Positions 1 through 8,783 of a DNA stretch of 64,000 bases are shown here, piece after piece; the stretch's first letter is position 1, and each line of letters begins with the position of its first letter. The DNA lies in the NCBI RefSeq assembly GCF_000372525.1, contig NZ_AQUR01000106.1, positions 1-64,000 on the forward strand, read 5' to 3'. Source of the stretch: Cupriavidus neocaledonicus (lineage in GTDB: Bacteria > Pseudomonadota > Gammaproteobacteria > Burkholderiales > Burkholderiaceae). The position numbers were made by a program, and so were the translations under genes. The notes beneath the pieces are model-generated. The model worked only from the letters and a program-made list of their open reading frames with translations. It searched no databases and was not told where the DNA came from.

Positions 1-336
1 GGTCAGCAGCGGCAGCAGGATATTGCGGCCAAGGTCTGACGGGGCGGCGATCTTCAGCGTGCCCTGTAATGCACGCTGTTCGCCGTGCAGGCGGTCCCGG
101 CCTTCCTTGAGCTTGGCCAGCACTTCGTCCGCATACGGCAGGTACTGTTCGCCCTCGGCAGTGAGCCGCAGGCTGCGAGTGGACCGTGCGAACAGCCGGA
201 TGTCGAGCTCTTTCTCCAGGCGCTGGATGGCTGCGCTGACCTGTCCGGGCAGCAGGTCGGCCTCGCGAGCGGCGTTCGAGAAGCTGCCAAGCGCTGCGGT
301 TCGCAAAAACAGTTGCAGATCGTCGAGTCTGATCAT
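1..336 (-). CDS. LysR-family transcriptional regulator, N-terminal part (runs off the left edge)
   Basis: The first 112 codons of a LysR regulator are present, reading leftward from an ATG at 336; the rest lies outside the window. Residues 1-60 form the winged HTH (MIRLDDLQLFLRTAALGSF, then an AAxxxxLxxGQVSAAIQRLE helix-turn-helix and LFARSTRSLRLT), typical of the CrgA-like branch of LysR proteins. It is divergent from the nitroreductase gene at 495, which is the usual arrangement for a LysR regulator and its target. A 7-5-7 palindrome directly precedes the start codon. Family assignment is firm; the effector is unknown. Confidence 0.9.
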   Translation of the reverse strand, partial: MIRLDDLQLFLRTAALGSFSNAAREADLLPGQVSAAIQRLEKELDIRLFARSTRSLRLTAEGEQYLPYADEVLAKLKEGRDRLHGEQRALQGTLKIAAPSDLGRNILLPLLT

Positions 337-355
337 TTTCACTCTGATAGTGAAA
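337..355. promoter_or_regulatory. Palindromic operator candidate for the LysR regulator
   Basis: TTTCACT-ctgat-AGTGAAA is a perfect 7-5-7 inverted repeat touching the start codon of the LysR gene and lying 140 bp before the divergent nitroreductase gene. LysR proteins usually bind dyads of this kind and autoregulate. That this dyad is used is an inference. Confidence 0.5.
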
Positions 356-494
356 GTCTTGCCAGATTCTCCCAGTTTTTCGACAACGCCGCAGTGACGA
401 AAATGCCAAACCAGTCCGGGCCGCCCTGGCAGGACGATACGCAGTCGCGTTGAACGAATCCCCGTAGTTTCCGAACCATGAACTGGAGCAGAAC

Positions 495-1148
495 ATGAAT
501 TTCACTGACGCCGTACTTTCCCGCCATACCGTCAAGGCTTACGAAGGCGGTAAGACCTTGCCCCAGGAACAGGTCGACATGCTGCTGGCATGGCTGCACA
601 ACAGCCCGTCGTCGGTGAACTCGCAGCCGTGGCATTTTGTGGTGGCGTCGACGCCCGAGGGGCGCGAGACGATCGCCAAGGCGGCCACTGGCACGTTTTC
701 CTACAACCATCCGAAGATCGTCGATGCCTCGCACGTGATCGCCCTGTGCATGCGTGCCGACCTGGACGAAGCGCATCTTCGCGCCATCCTGGCGCAGGAG
801 GAAAGCGACGGCCGGTTCAAGGTCGAAGGCGCTCGCGAAGGCCAGGACAAGGCCCGGCGTTCGTATGTGGACTTGCATCGCTACGAGCTGCGGGATGTGC
901 CGCAATGGATGGAGAAACAGGTCTACCTTGCCCTTGGCGGTCTGCTGCTGGGCGCTGGCATGCTGGGGATCGATGCGACGCCGATGGAGGGCTTCGACGC
1001 GTCGGCGCTGGATGCGGCACTCAATCTGCGCGAGCGTGGCCTCACCAGCGTCGTACTGGTGTCGCTGGGCCGCCGCAGCGAACAGGACTTCAATGCCGGA
1101 CTGCCGAAGTCGCGTCTGCCGAAAGAGGTAGTGTTCACCAATATCTGA
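495..1148 (+). CDS. nfsB: Oxygen-insensitive NAD(P)H nitroreductase, NfsB type
   Basis: This 217-residue flavoprotein matches E. coli NfsB in length and along its whole sequence. It has the N-terminal RHTVKAY segment, the FMN-binding SPSSVNSQPWHFVVAS stretch near residues 37-52, QVYLALGGLLLGAG in the middle, and the C-terminal LPKSRLP motif. The family reduces nitroaromatics, quinones and flavins by two-electron steps with an FMN cofactor, as a cytoplasmic dimer. The ATG at 495 follows GGAGCAG. It is divergent from a LysR gene that probably controls it. The natural substrate is unknown. Confidence 0.93.
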   Translation: MNFTDAVLSRHTVKAYEGGKTLPQEQVDMLLAWLHNSPSSVNSQPWHFVVASTPEGRETIAKAATGTFSYNHPKIVDASHVIALCMRADLDEAHLRAILAQEESDGRFKVEGAREGQDKARRSYVDLHRYELRDVPQWMEKQVYLALGGLLLGAGMLGIDATPMEGFDASALDAALNLRERGLTSVVLVSLGRRSEQDFNAGLPKSRLPKEVVFTNI

Positions 1149-1249
1149 GGCGGATTGGGCCATCGTTGCCTGGTTGGGACGACGCCCGCGCCAGGTATCG
1201 TGCTTCAGGTGTCACGTCCTGGGCGAGCTTCCAGCCCGCCAGCTCGGTG

Positions 1250-1399
1250 ATCGCGCCGTCTGCTTCGCAGAGCCATTAGCGGCAACGTCAGTATCGCCTT
1301 GCTGGAACTGGTGACCACGGGCTTGCCTGCACGCTCGATAGCTGCGATCACGCCGCTAACCTGTATGCCGGCACACAGGCGGGCGGCATATAGGAATGA
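1250..1399 (-). pseudogene. Possible decayed fragment of an Asp/Glu-racemase-like (arylmalonate decarboxylase/maleate isomerase) gene
   Basis: Read leftward, this stretch encodes a peptide with LCAGIQ, then a helix ending in IERAGKPVVTSSSKA. This resembles the C-terminal region of the Asp/Glu racemase superfamily, where a catalytic Cys segment is followed by an 'I..lE...gkPVvtSN.A' motif. The frame then degrades; a neighbouring frame continues with a plausible EADGAITELAGWKLAQD peptide, which suggests a frameshift. There is no usable start codon. The resemblance is judged by eye and is weak. The rest of 1149-1434 holds nothing else I can name. Confidence 0.25.
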
Positions 1400-1434
1400 G
1401 GCCCGGCGCCGGCAACGCAGCGCCACCAACCCCT

Positions 1435-2403
1435 TCAATCCACACTCGCCCCCGACGCCTGCACCAGCTTCGCCCACTTGTCCGTATCGCGGCGGATCAG
1501 CGCCGAGAACTGCTCCGGCGTCGAAGTCAGCGGCGCAGCGCCGGCCTGCACCAGCTTGTCCCGCATCGCCTTGTCCTGTGCGATGCGCGTGATTTCCTGC
1601 GACAGGCGGCTGGAGACCTCGGGGGGCAATCCGCGCGGACCCACCACGCCGAACCAGACATCGGCCTCATAGCCCGCAATGCCCGCCTCGGCCATGGTCG
1701 GCACATCGGGCAGTGCCGGCGAGCGCGTGGCGCTGGTCACGGCCAGTGCGCGCAGGCGGCCGGCCTTCACATGCGGCAGCGAGCCCGGCAGGTTGTCGAA
1801 CATCAGTTGCACCTGGTTGGCAAGCAGGTCGGCCATCGCCGGGCCGCTGCCCTTGTAGGGCACGTGCACGATCTGGACGCCGGCCATCGACTTGAACAGC
1901 TCGCCCGACAGATGGTTGGTGGTGCCGTTGCCGGCCGAGCCCATATTGAGCTTGCCGGGGTTGGCCCTGGCATAGCTGACCAGCTCGCGCACGTTCCTGG
2001 CCGGCACGTTCGGATTGACCACCAGGATGTTGGGCACGCCGGCGAACAATGCCACCGGCGAGAAATCCTTCTGCGGATCGAACGGCAGCTTCCGGTAGAG
2101 GGTAGCGTTGATCGATTGCGTTCCCACGGTGCCAAACATCAGCGTGTAGCCGTCGGCCGGCGCCTTGGCCACGAGATCCGAGCCGATGGTGCCGCCGGCG
2201 CCCGGACGGTTGTCCACCACCACCTGCTGGCCGAGGGTTTCGGACAAGCGGGTGGCCAGTACGCGGCCGAGCAGGTCGGTGGTGCCGCCGGGGGGAAAGG
2301 GCACCACCATGCGGATGGGTTTGTCGGGGTAGGGGCCGGCGGCGGCCAGGCTCGTCGCCAGCGTCAGACAGGTGGCAGCCAGGGCATGTGCAAGGTTCTT
2401 CAT
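1435..2403 (-). CDS. Bug/TctC-family tripartite tricarboxylate receptor (periplasmic solute-binding protein)
   Basis: This 322-residue Bug protein starts at the ATG at 2403, preceded by GGAG 12 bases upstream; an in-frame ATG at 2439 would put 12 extra residues before the signal peptide. Residues 1-23 are a Sec signal peptide. The mature part opens with the family hallmark YPDKPIRMVVPFPPGGTTD, followed by DNRPGAGG, ADGYTLMFG, GSAGNGTTNHLSGELF and HVPYKGSGPA, which shape the carboxylate-binding cleft. It follows the ArgH-like lyase in the same direction with a 61-bp gap, so both are probably one operon, and the receptor may deliver the lyase substrate. No TctA/TctB subunit is nearby. Confidence 0.93.
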   Translation of the reverse strand: MKNLAHALAATCLTLATSLAAAGPYPDKPIRMVVPFPPGGTTDLLGRVLATRLSETLGQQVVVDNRPGAGGTIGSDLVAKAPADGYTLMFGTVGTQSINATLYRKLPFDPQKDFSPVALFAGVPNILVVNPNVPARNVRELVSYARANPGKLNMGSAGNGTTNHLSGELFKSMAGVQIVHVPYKGSGPAMADLLANQVQLMFDNLPGSLPHVKAGRLRALAVTSATRSPALPDVPTMAEAGIAGYEADVWFGVVGPRGLPPEVSSRLSQEITRIAQDKAMRDKLVQAGAAPLTSTPEQFSALIRRDTDKWAKLVQASGASVD

Positions 2404-2464
2404 GGGGGCAGGATCTCCGTGGGACAAGGATAAGGGCAATGCCGGCTGCGATGTGCGGCGCGGC

Positions 2465-3970
2465 TCAGCCTTGTGATGCGAGGTGGTTGACCGAGCGCTT
2501 CAGTACCGCGCGCGCGGCGTCGAGGCGAGCCCGGGTGGCGTCAAGGGATTCGCGTGCGCGGTGCGTGGCGGCGCGCTGGGCGGCGATGTTGTCGCGGACC
2601 AGTACCGGCGCGGGTCCGCCGGCGGCCATGCGCGCGGCGACGCCCTGTTCGGGGTCGAGGCAGCGGGCGACCGCGGCGGCATCCAGTCCGGCCGCGCGGC
2701 CGGCGACGCGCATCGCGGCGGCATCGACCATGTCGGCGCTGATCTCGTCCGCGGGCAAGTGCTGGTCGAGCGCGTCCCGCACCACGGCACCGACGATGTG
2801 ATGCGCCTGGCGAAACGACATGCCGGCCTCGCGCACCAGCGCGTCGGCCAGGTCGGTCGCGGTGGAGAAATCGCGGCGCGCGCGCGCCAGCATGCCGGCG
2901 CGTTGCGGCGTGGCGTTGGCGATCACCAGCCGCAGCAGCGACAGGCAGCGCAGGCATTCGTCGCCGGCCTCCCAGAAACCGCGCATGCTCTCGCGGTTGC
3001 CGTCGCCCGAGTGCGTGAAATGGCTGCCCTTGAGCGCCGCCAGCGCGCCGGTCAGCAGGCCCAGCATGTGGCCGCCCTTGCCCTTCAGGTACTCCAGCAC
3101 CACCGGGTTCTTCTTCTGCGGCATGATGCTGGAGGTGCCTGCGACGCTGTCCGGGAAGTCGATCAGGCCGAACTCGGGCGTGGCCCAGACGTACAGGTCC
3201 TGCGCCACGCGGCCCCAGCTGACCGCACCCACGGTGATCGCCGCCAGCATCTCCCAGGCAAAGTCGCGCGAAGCCACGGCGTCGAGCGAGTTGGGCGCAT
3301 GGGTGGAGAAGCCCAGCCAGTGCGCCGTCGCCGCGCGGTCGATCGCAAAGGCGGTGCCGGCCAGCGCGCCGGCGCCGAGCGGGCAGGCATCCAGGCGCGC
3401 CAGCGCCTGCTCCATGCGCGCGATATCGCGGCCGAGCGACTCGGCAAAGCCGGCAAGGTAGTAGCCATAAGTGATCGGCTGCGCGGCCTGCAGGTGCGTA
3501 TAGCCGGGCATCACCACCGCGGCATGGGCGTCGGCCCGCTCCAGCGCCGCGGTGCGCACCGCCAGCATCGCTTCCAGGATATCCAGCGCCAGGTCGCGTG
3601 CACGCAGCCGGTCATGCGTGGCCAGGATGTCGTTGCGGCTGCGCGCGACATGCAGCCTGCCGCCGGCGTCGGCGCCGGCCATCTGCATCAGGTGGGCTTC
3701 GTAGTTGAAGTAGGCGTCCTCGCGCGCAGGATCCAGCGGCACGGCGCCAGGCCCCTCGGCTTCGATGCGTAGCAGTGACTGCGCCAGTACCGCGGCCACG
3801 TCCGCCGGGACCAGCCCGGTGCCATGCAGCATCAGCAGGTGGGCCTGGTTGATATCGGTCAGGTAGCGAAAGCCGCTGCCGAATTCGCGCATCAGGCGCG
3901 GCAGGTAGATGTGCTCGCATACCTCGGCGGCGGTGGGCTGGGTCAGGCGTCGGCTGACTTTGGATTCCAT
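2465..3970 (-). CDS. Argininosuccinate lyase-like protein (fumarase/aspartase superfamily)
   Basis: This 501-residue protein has the superfamily signature GTSSIMPQKKNP at about 278-289, whose flexible loop carries the catalytic serine, plus GYTHLQ at 156-161 and HVARSRND at 107-114. The superfamily eliminates fumarate from N- or O-substituted succinates. The ArgH motif GRSRNDQ is changed to ARSRNDI and the protein is about 40 residues longer than biosynthetic ArgH. Together with its place upstream of a Bug receptor, away from arg genes, this suggests a catabolic paralogue acting on an imported N-substituted aspartate or similar acid. EDDS lyase is one known ArgH-like catabolic enzyme. The specificity is inference. 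Confidence 0.85.
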   Translation of the reverse strand: MESKVSRRLTQPTAAEVCEHIYLPRLMREFGSGFRYLTDINQAHLLMLHGTGLVPADVAAVLAQSLLRIEAEGPGAVPLDPAREDAYFNYEAHLMQMAGADAGGRLHVARSRNDILATHDRLRARDLALDILEAMLAVRTAALERADAHAAVVMPGYTHLQAAQPITYGYYLAGFAESLGRDIARMEQALARLDACPLGAGALAGTAFAIDRAATAHWLGFSTHAPNSLDAVASRDFAWEMLAAITVGAVSWGRVAQDLYVWATPEFGLIDFPDSVAGTSSIMPQKKNPVVLEYLKGKGGHMLGLLTGALAALKGSHFTHSGDGNRESMRGFWEAGDECLRCLSLLRLVIANATPQRAGMLARARRDFSTATDLADALVREAGMSFRQAHHIVGAVVRDALDQHLPADEISADMVDAAAMRVAGRAAGLDAAAVARCLDPEQGVAARMAAGGPAPVLVRDNIAAQRAATHRARESLDATRARLDAARAVLKRSVNHLASQG

Positions 3971-4102
3971 GCTGTGTGATCTCCGAAACGATGGAGCCAG
4001 TATGGAAATCCGCTGTATATATCGTCAAATCAGTATTTTGTTCCTCCTCATACGTTTTTGATATGCTTGCGGGCAAGCCGCTGATCCCGACCGCCGCCAG
4101 CC

Positions 4103-4978
4103 ATGAACTACAAGCAGATCGAAGCGTTCCGCGCCGTCATGCTGACGCGCTCGATGACCGAAGCCGCCGCGCAGCTCCATACCTCGCAGCCCAACATCAG
4201 CCGCGTGATCGGGCAACTGGAACGCGAGGCGGGCTTCCGGCTGTTCGAGCGCGTCGGCAACCGGCTCGCGCCGACGGACGAAGCCGAAGCCTTGTTTCTC
4301 GATGTGGAGCGCTCCTTCGTCGGCCTCGACAGCCTGCGCGCGTCGGCCCGGTCGATCCGTGAATCCGGCGTGGGCACGCTGCGCATCGGCACCGTGCCGT
4401 CGATCGCGATGAGCGTGATGCCGCAGGCAATCCTGGCGTTCCGCGAGCGCTATCCCGACGTACCGATCGCCGTGCATACGAACGACTCGCCCACGGTGGC
4501 CAAATGGACCGCGGCGCGCTTCTGCGATATCGGGCTGGTGTCGTACCTGGCCGAGACCACCGGCATCCGCAGCGAGTTGCTGCGCCGCGAGGACGGCGTG
4601 TGCATCGTGCCGGCGACGCACCGGCTCGCGCGCAAGCGCCGCCTGCACGCCAGCGACCTCGATGGCGAGCGCTTTATCTCGCTGACGCATGGCGACGGCA
4701 CCCGCGCCACGGTCGACGCCGCGTTCGTGCCGGCAGACCGGCGCGTGCTGACCCTGGAGACCCCTTACGCCGCCACCATCTGCACGATGGTGGGGATGGG
4801 CCTGGGGGTCAGCGTGGTCAACCCGCTGGTGGTGCGCAGCCTGAAGCCGGCGGGTGTCAAGGCGATCCCCTTCGAGCCGGTGATCGCTTTCGAGAGCCAC
4901 ATCCTGTTCAATCCGCAGCGGCCGGTGCCGGCGCTGGCGCAGTGGTTCCTGGCGTGCTTGCGGAAGGTTACCGGATAA
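4103..4978 (+). CDS. LysR-family transcriptional regulator
   Basis: A 291-residue LysR protein. The winged HTH covers residues 1-62 (MNYKQIEAFRAVMLTRSMTEA, SQPNISRVIGQLE, LFERVGNRLAPT) and a periplasmic-binding-like effector domain follows (LRIGTVPSIAMSVMPQAI from about residue 92). It is divergent from the ArgH-like lyase across a 132-bp gap that is AT-richer than its surroundings, so it probably controls the lyase-Bug operon. I found no clean palindrome in that gap. The effector is likely the imported acid or a product of it. Confidence 0.92.
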   Translation: MNYKQIEAFRAVMLTRSMTEAAAQLHTSQPNISRVIGQLEREAGFRLFERVGNRLAPTDEAEALFLDVERSFVGLDSLRASARSIRESGVGTLRIGTVPSIAMSVMPQAILAFRERYPDVPIAVHTNDSPTVAKWTAARFCDIGLVSYLAETTGIRSELLRREDGVCIVPATHRLARKRRLHASDLDGERFISLTHGDGTRATVDAAFVPADRRVLTLETPYAATICTMVGMGLGVSVVNPLVVRSLKPAGVKAIPFEPVIAFESHILFNPQRPVPALAQWFLACLRKVTG

Positions 4979-5101
4979 ACACTTGGCGGTCCTTCCCATA
5001 TGGCGAACCCATCGTCGGGGGAAGGCGCCGTAGCGGTGGCTTGTCCAGTGAATTGACGGCCGGTGGCAAAGACAGTGCAATTTCTGGCGCGCCTTTTTGT
5101 T

Positions 5102-5138
5102 CAAGAAAGCGAGGCTGCCGGTGCGCGCGCAGCCTCGC
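5102..5138 (-). terminator. Intrinsic terminator-like hairpin after the MFS gene
   Basis: A perfect 10-bp stem (GCGAGGCTGC / GCAGCCTCGC at 5109-5118 and 5129-5138) with a 10-base loop lies just beyond the MFS stop codon. Read leftward it is followed by TTTCTTG. It could serve both the MFS gene and the convergent LysR gene. Confidence 0.6.
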
Positions 5139-5149
5139 CACCTTCTGTG

Positions 5150-6400
5150 TCATCCCGAGGGCTCGACGTGGCGAAACGCCCGGAATAGCGCCAGGTCGTA
5201 GGCAATCTTGAGCACGCCGCACGCGACCAGCGGCGCTCCAGCCCAACCAGCGATCAGCAGCGCGCCGGCAATTGTGGGTCCCAGGGCCGCAGCAAAGCTC
5301 CGCGGGACCGCAGTCAGGCTCGCCGCCGCCGGACGCTCCGGTGGCGTGACCACTGCCATGACATAGGCCGTCCGCGTAGGCACATCCATCTGGGACAGCG
5401 CACTGCGCACGAGCAGCAATGCCAGAGCAGGAACCAGGGCCGGCGCGAATGCAGCGGCGATCAGGCACAGGCTGGAAGGTATGTGCGTAAACACCATGGT
5501 ATTGAGCAAGCCGAACTTCCGCGCCAGAGGCACAGCGATCAGTTGGGAACCCGCCGTCAGCAGCCCTGCCCAGAAAAAAAACTGACCGGCAGCACCCGGC
5601 GAAAGGCCAAAGCGCTGCATCAACCAAAGCGAGAGCAATGCGTTCACCACCAGGCCGCCGGCAAAGGCATCGATGCTGAACAGTAACGCCAGGCGAATGA
5701 CGATCGCACGCGAAGGGCCAAGCGGGGTGGTCGTGGGTGCGGAGTGCGGCTCGGGGTCCGGCAGTCGGGCATAGAGAAGCCACAAGGCAACTCCGGTCAG
5801 CGCATAGACGATGAACATTGCGCGCATGGCGGTGAGCGATGACACACCGACACGGGCAACGAGCAGGTCAGGTAACGCCGCGGCGAGGGCACCCAGGGCG
5901 GCGGACAAAGCGCCTGTCAGGCCGTAGCGGGCGAACAACGCCGTACGGGCAGCGGGAGCGGCGGAGTTCGCCAGCCGGGCCTGCTCCAGCGGCAGAAACA
6001 GGCTGACGTCTCCGGAACCGGGGTTGAGCGTGCCGACAAAGGCAACAAGCAGGAGCGGCAACAGCGAGGACAACCCGGCAAAGCCCATTCCGGTTGCTGC
6101 CATCAACCCGGCGGCCAGCATCAGCATGCGGCGCTGCGGGTAGCGCTGGGCGGCCATGCCGACCAGCATCGTAGCCAGGGCAGAACCGACCAACGTGGTG
6201 CTGCTGATCAACCCGACCGCAAGCGGATCGAACCCCAGTGCAAGCAGGTATGCCGGCAACAGCACGGCCACGAAACCGTCGCATATGCCCCGAAGCGCAC
6301 GGCCAAAGAGCAGTCGCAAGGCCTCCCGCTCGACATCGACAGGCAACACCAGGCGCGCGAATCCGTCTGAAATTGCCGTCGGTTTCCGGAGGAAGCGCAT
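5150..6400 (-). CDS. Major facilitator superfamily transporter
   Basis: This 416-residue inner-membrane protein is predicted to have about 12 hydrophobic helices separated by short basic loops (for example AAQRYPQRRML after the second to third helix), the usual MFS pattern. The ATG at 6400 is chosen because GGAGGAA precedes the MRFLRKP start at a suitable distance; an in-frame upstream ATG at 6460 adds 20 unlikely residues. It stands alone, convergent with the preceding LysR gene and ending at a terminator hairpin. Drug export or organic-acid transport are both possible; the sequence does not decide. Confidence 0.85.
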   Translation of the reverse strand: MRFLRKPTAISDGFARLVLPVDVEREALRLLFGRALRGICDGFVAVLLPAYLLALGFDPLAVGLISSTTLVGSALATMLVGMAAQRYPQRRMLMLAAGLMAATGMGFAGLSSLLPLLLVAFVGTLNPGSGDVSLFLPLEQARLANSAAPAARTALFARYGLTGALSAALGALAAALPDLLVARVGVSSLTAMRAMFIVYALTGVALWLLYARLPDPEPHSAPTTTPLGPSRAIVIRLALLFSIDAFAGGLVVNALLSLWLMQRFGLSPGAAGQFFFWAGLLTAGSQLIAVPLARKFGLLNTMVFTHIPSSLCLIAAAFAPALVPALALLLVRSALSQMDVPTRTAYVMAVVTPPERPAAASLTAVPRSFAAALGPTIAGALLIAGWAGAPLVACGVLKIAYDLALFRAFRHVEPSG

Positions 6401-6699
6401 GCTCAGGCCCCGCTGCTGACCGTGCCCGATTGCTGGCCAGGACCGGGGAAGTCGGCGCATCCGCGGCAGCGCGCCAGGCGGGCATACTGGCCTTGCCCAC
6501 GATCCGGTCCGATGTGATGATCAATCGCTGCTGTGCTCACTTTGTTTGGTCGAATAGCATGACGATCAGCAAGATCAAACACCAGGGGAACGCAGTCATG
6601 AGCGCATCGCCGGACTGCTTCTTATCGGCTGTTCACTGGCTCTTGCTGCCCTGTTGCGGACCTTCGGATTTCTGGCTGAAGTCCTGCTTGGCGCAGCCC
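6401..6699. other. Intergenic region upstream of the MFS gene
   Basis: This 299-bp gap presumably carries the promoter of the leftward MFS gene. A rightward hydrophobic reading frame occurs at about 6605-6735, but it lacks a start codon and runs into the antisense of the LysR gene. I see no convincing gene here. Confidence 0.4.
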
Positions 6700-7599
6700 C
6701 TACGCCGTCTCATTCGCCTGGTCCTTGAGCCATTGTCTAAAGACCTGCAGCGATGGCAGTTGCGCGGACTCATCCGGGTACACCAGATAGTAGCCTTTCG
6801 GATAACGCCATGTACGACGCGACAGGCGTTTCAATCGGCCGAGCGCAATCATGTCGTCGGCCATGTACGGAGGGAGTAGCGCTACGCCCATTCCGGCAAC
6901 TGATGCATTTAACGCCATCGACATGATCTCGTAGCGAGGGCCTTCGCGCGTGGCTTCGCCCTCGATGCCTTCGAGCCTGAACCATTCGTCCCACGCGTCG
7001 GGCAAGGTCTGATGGTGAATCAGCGCCGAGCGGGGCGTATCCGCGCTGATCGTCTTGCCATGTTTGCGGATCCATTCCGGTGCGGCATAAGGCGACAGCA
7101 TCAGCGGCAGCACAAACTCATTGTGAAGTCCGTCGCGCTGTCCGTCGCCAAACTCCAGCGACGCGTCCACGGCCGTCGTGCGGAAGTCCACTGGCCCGAC
7201 GCGCGTGCCGAGATTCAGTGTGATCTCGCCGTGGTCTCTCGTGAAACCGGGCAGGCGGGGAATCAGCCAGTAGGTGCCGACGGAGGCGCCGGCCGAAAGC
7301 GAAAGCGCTCCGCCGCGGCCCTTCAGCGCCATCACATTCGCCGTCGCGCGTTCCAGCCTTTGCAGTAACGGCGCAACCTCGTTCAGGTAGTAGCGGCCGG
7401 CGTCGGTTAACACCAGTGCATCGCGCCGGCGCGTGAACAGCCTGACGCCGAGCCTGCCTTCCAGCGTCTGGATCTGCCGGCTTACCGCTCCCTGCGTGAG
7501 CTGGAGCTCCCTTGCTGCTGCGGTGAAGGAATGCAGCCGCGCGCTGGCCTCCAGGCACAGCAGTGACATCGTGGAGGGGGCGCGTACGTGGAAGTTCAT
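6700..7599 (-). CDS. LysR-family transcriptional regulator, GcvA-like
   Basis: A 299-residue regulator of the GcvA subgroup. It opens MNFHVRAPSTMSLLCLEAS, then has the helix-turn-helix FTAAARELQLTQGAVSRQIQTLE and LFTRRRDALVLTDAG. The effector domain contains the subgroup's WLIPRLPGF segment and ends with WRYPKGYYLVYP and FRQWLKDQ. The start at 7599 fits the GcvA-type N-terminus better than the in-frame ATG at 7644. It is divergent from the Bug-asparaginase-deacylase operon across 162 bp that contain a 6-5-6 palindrome, and is most likely the operon's regulator. Confidence 0.9.
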   Translation of the reverse strand: MNFHVRAPSTMSLLCLEASARLHSFTAAARELQLTQGAVSRQIQTLEGRLGVRLFTRRRDALVLTDAGRYYLNEVAPLLQRLERATANVMALKGRGGALSLSAGASVGTYWLIPRLPGFTRDHGEITLNLGTRVGPVDFRTTAVDASLEFGDGQRDGLHNEFVLPLMLSPYAAPEWIRKHGKTISADTPRSALIHHQTLPDAWDEWFRLEGIEGEATREGPRYEIMSMALNASVAGMGVALLPPYMADDMIALGRLKRLSRRTWRYPKGYYLVYPDESAQLPSLQVFRQWLKDQANETA

Positions 7600-7641
7600 G
7601 GGGCAAGGGGGGCTGGCCAACTGGAGTTCAGTACGGACATC

Positions 7642-7658
7642 CATGAGAATACCTCATG
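7642..7658. promoter_or_regulatory. LysR-type operator candidate (T-N11-A dyad)
   Basis: CATGAG-aatac-CTCATG is a perfect 6-5-6 inverted repeat in the divergent gap between the GcvA-like regulator and the Bug gene. Its core TGAG-N5-CTCA matches the LysR-type T-N11-A pattern. Use by the neighbouring regulator is inferred. Confidence 0.5.
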
Positions 7659-7761
7659 CCAGCCCCAGGAAACATGGCTTGTCCAACGCCGCTTGCGACT
7701 CTACGATCTGTCGGACACACGGGGAGTTTTTCAAGACAAGAGCGACGCAGGAGAAAGGCCA

Positions 7762-8751
7762 ATGACCACGACACGCTTTACACGGCGCGAGATGATGAAG
7801 CTGGGACTCGCCGCCGCATCACTGGGCCTGCCGGGCCTGTCACGGGCCGCCGGGTGGCCTGCGCGGCCAATCCGGCTCGTCGTGCCGTCCGCCGCCGGCG
7901 GCTCGCCGGATGCTGTATGCCGGATCCTGGCCGAAGAGCTTTCGGTGTCTCTGGGACAGCCGTTCATCGTCGACAACAAGCCGGGCGGGGCAGGCAACGT
8001 CGGCATGGTGGATCTGGTCAATGCCGCCGCGGATGGCTACACGTTCGGTTACGGCAATGTCGGCACGCTCGCCATCAACAAGTCGCTGTTCCGCAAGCTG
8101 CCCTACGATCCGGACAGGCAACTCGTGCCGGTAGCCTTGCTTGGCTATGTCCAAAACGCATTGGTGGTGCGCAAGGACCTGGGCGTGAACAGCGTCCAGG
8201 CGCTTGTCGCGCTGGCCAAGGCCAAGCCTGGCACGCTGACGATGGGGTCGGCCGGCAATGGCACGACCGGGCACCTGAGCGGGGAACTGTTCAAGAGCAT
8301 GACCGGCACATCGATGACCCACGTGCCGTATCGCGGCAGTCCGCAAGCGATTCAGGACCTGATGGGCGGGCAGGTCGACCTGATGTTCGACAATCTCAGC
8401 TCGATCTCGCCACATATCAAGGCCGGCCGGATCAGGGCGCTGGCCGTGACCGGCGCACAGCGCAGCGGCCTGTTCCCGGACCTTCCGACCCTGGCTGAAT
8501 CGGGCGTGGCCGGCTACGACATTGTGGCCTGGGGCGGCATCGTGGCGCCGGCGAAGACGTCGCCAGACATCGTCGCCGGGCTGAACCGTGCCATCAATGC
8601 CAGCCTGGCCAAGCCGGCGGTGCGCGAGCGCTATGCCGCCATCGGCTTCGAGACGCTGACCGGCCCGCCCGCGCGGCTGACCGAGCGCGTGACGCGCGAG
8701 ACGCCGCTCTGGGCTGGCGTCATCAAGCGCTCCGGCGCGCAAGTGGACTGA
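7762..8751 (+). CDS. Bug/TctC-family periplasmic receptor
   Basis: A 329-residue Bug protein. The ATG at 7762 follows GGAGAAAGG at the right distance and starts an unusual signal peptide, TRREMMKLGLAAASLG, whose twin arginines look Tat-like rather than Sec-like. The mature part has RPIRLVVPSAAGGSPD, DNKPGGAGN, ADGYTFGYG, GSAGNGTTGHLSGELFKSM and HVPYRGSPQA. It is first in an operon with a periplasmic asparaginase (32-bp gap) and an N-acyl-D-amino-acid deacylase. The context suggests binding of an acidic amino acid or an N-acyl derivative; Bordetella BugD and BugE bind aspartate and glutamate. Confidence 0.92.
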   Translation: MTTTRFTRREMMKLGLAAASLGLPGLSRAAGWPARPIRLVVPSAAGGSPDAVCRILAEELSVSLGQPFIVDNKPGGAGNVGMVDLVNAAADGYTFGYGNVGTLAINKSLFRKLPYDPDRQLVPVALLGYVQNALVVRKDLGVNSVQALVALAKAKPGTLTMGSAGNGTTGHLSGELFKSMTGTSMTHVPYRGSPQAIQDLMGGQVDLMFDNLSSISPHIKAGRIRALAVTGAQRSGLFPDLPTLAESGVAGYDIVAWGGIVAPAKTSPDIVAGLNRAINASLAKPAVRERYAAIGFETLTGPPARLTERVTRETPLWAGVIKRSGAQVD

Positions 8752-8783
8752 CCTGTCAAACCTTACCCCTCGGGAAACGCATC

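Noticed and set aside
6605-6735. Small hydrophobic rightward peptide
   Set aside because: There is no start codon in that frame and it runs into the antisense of the LysR gene.
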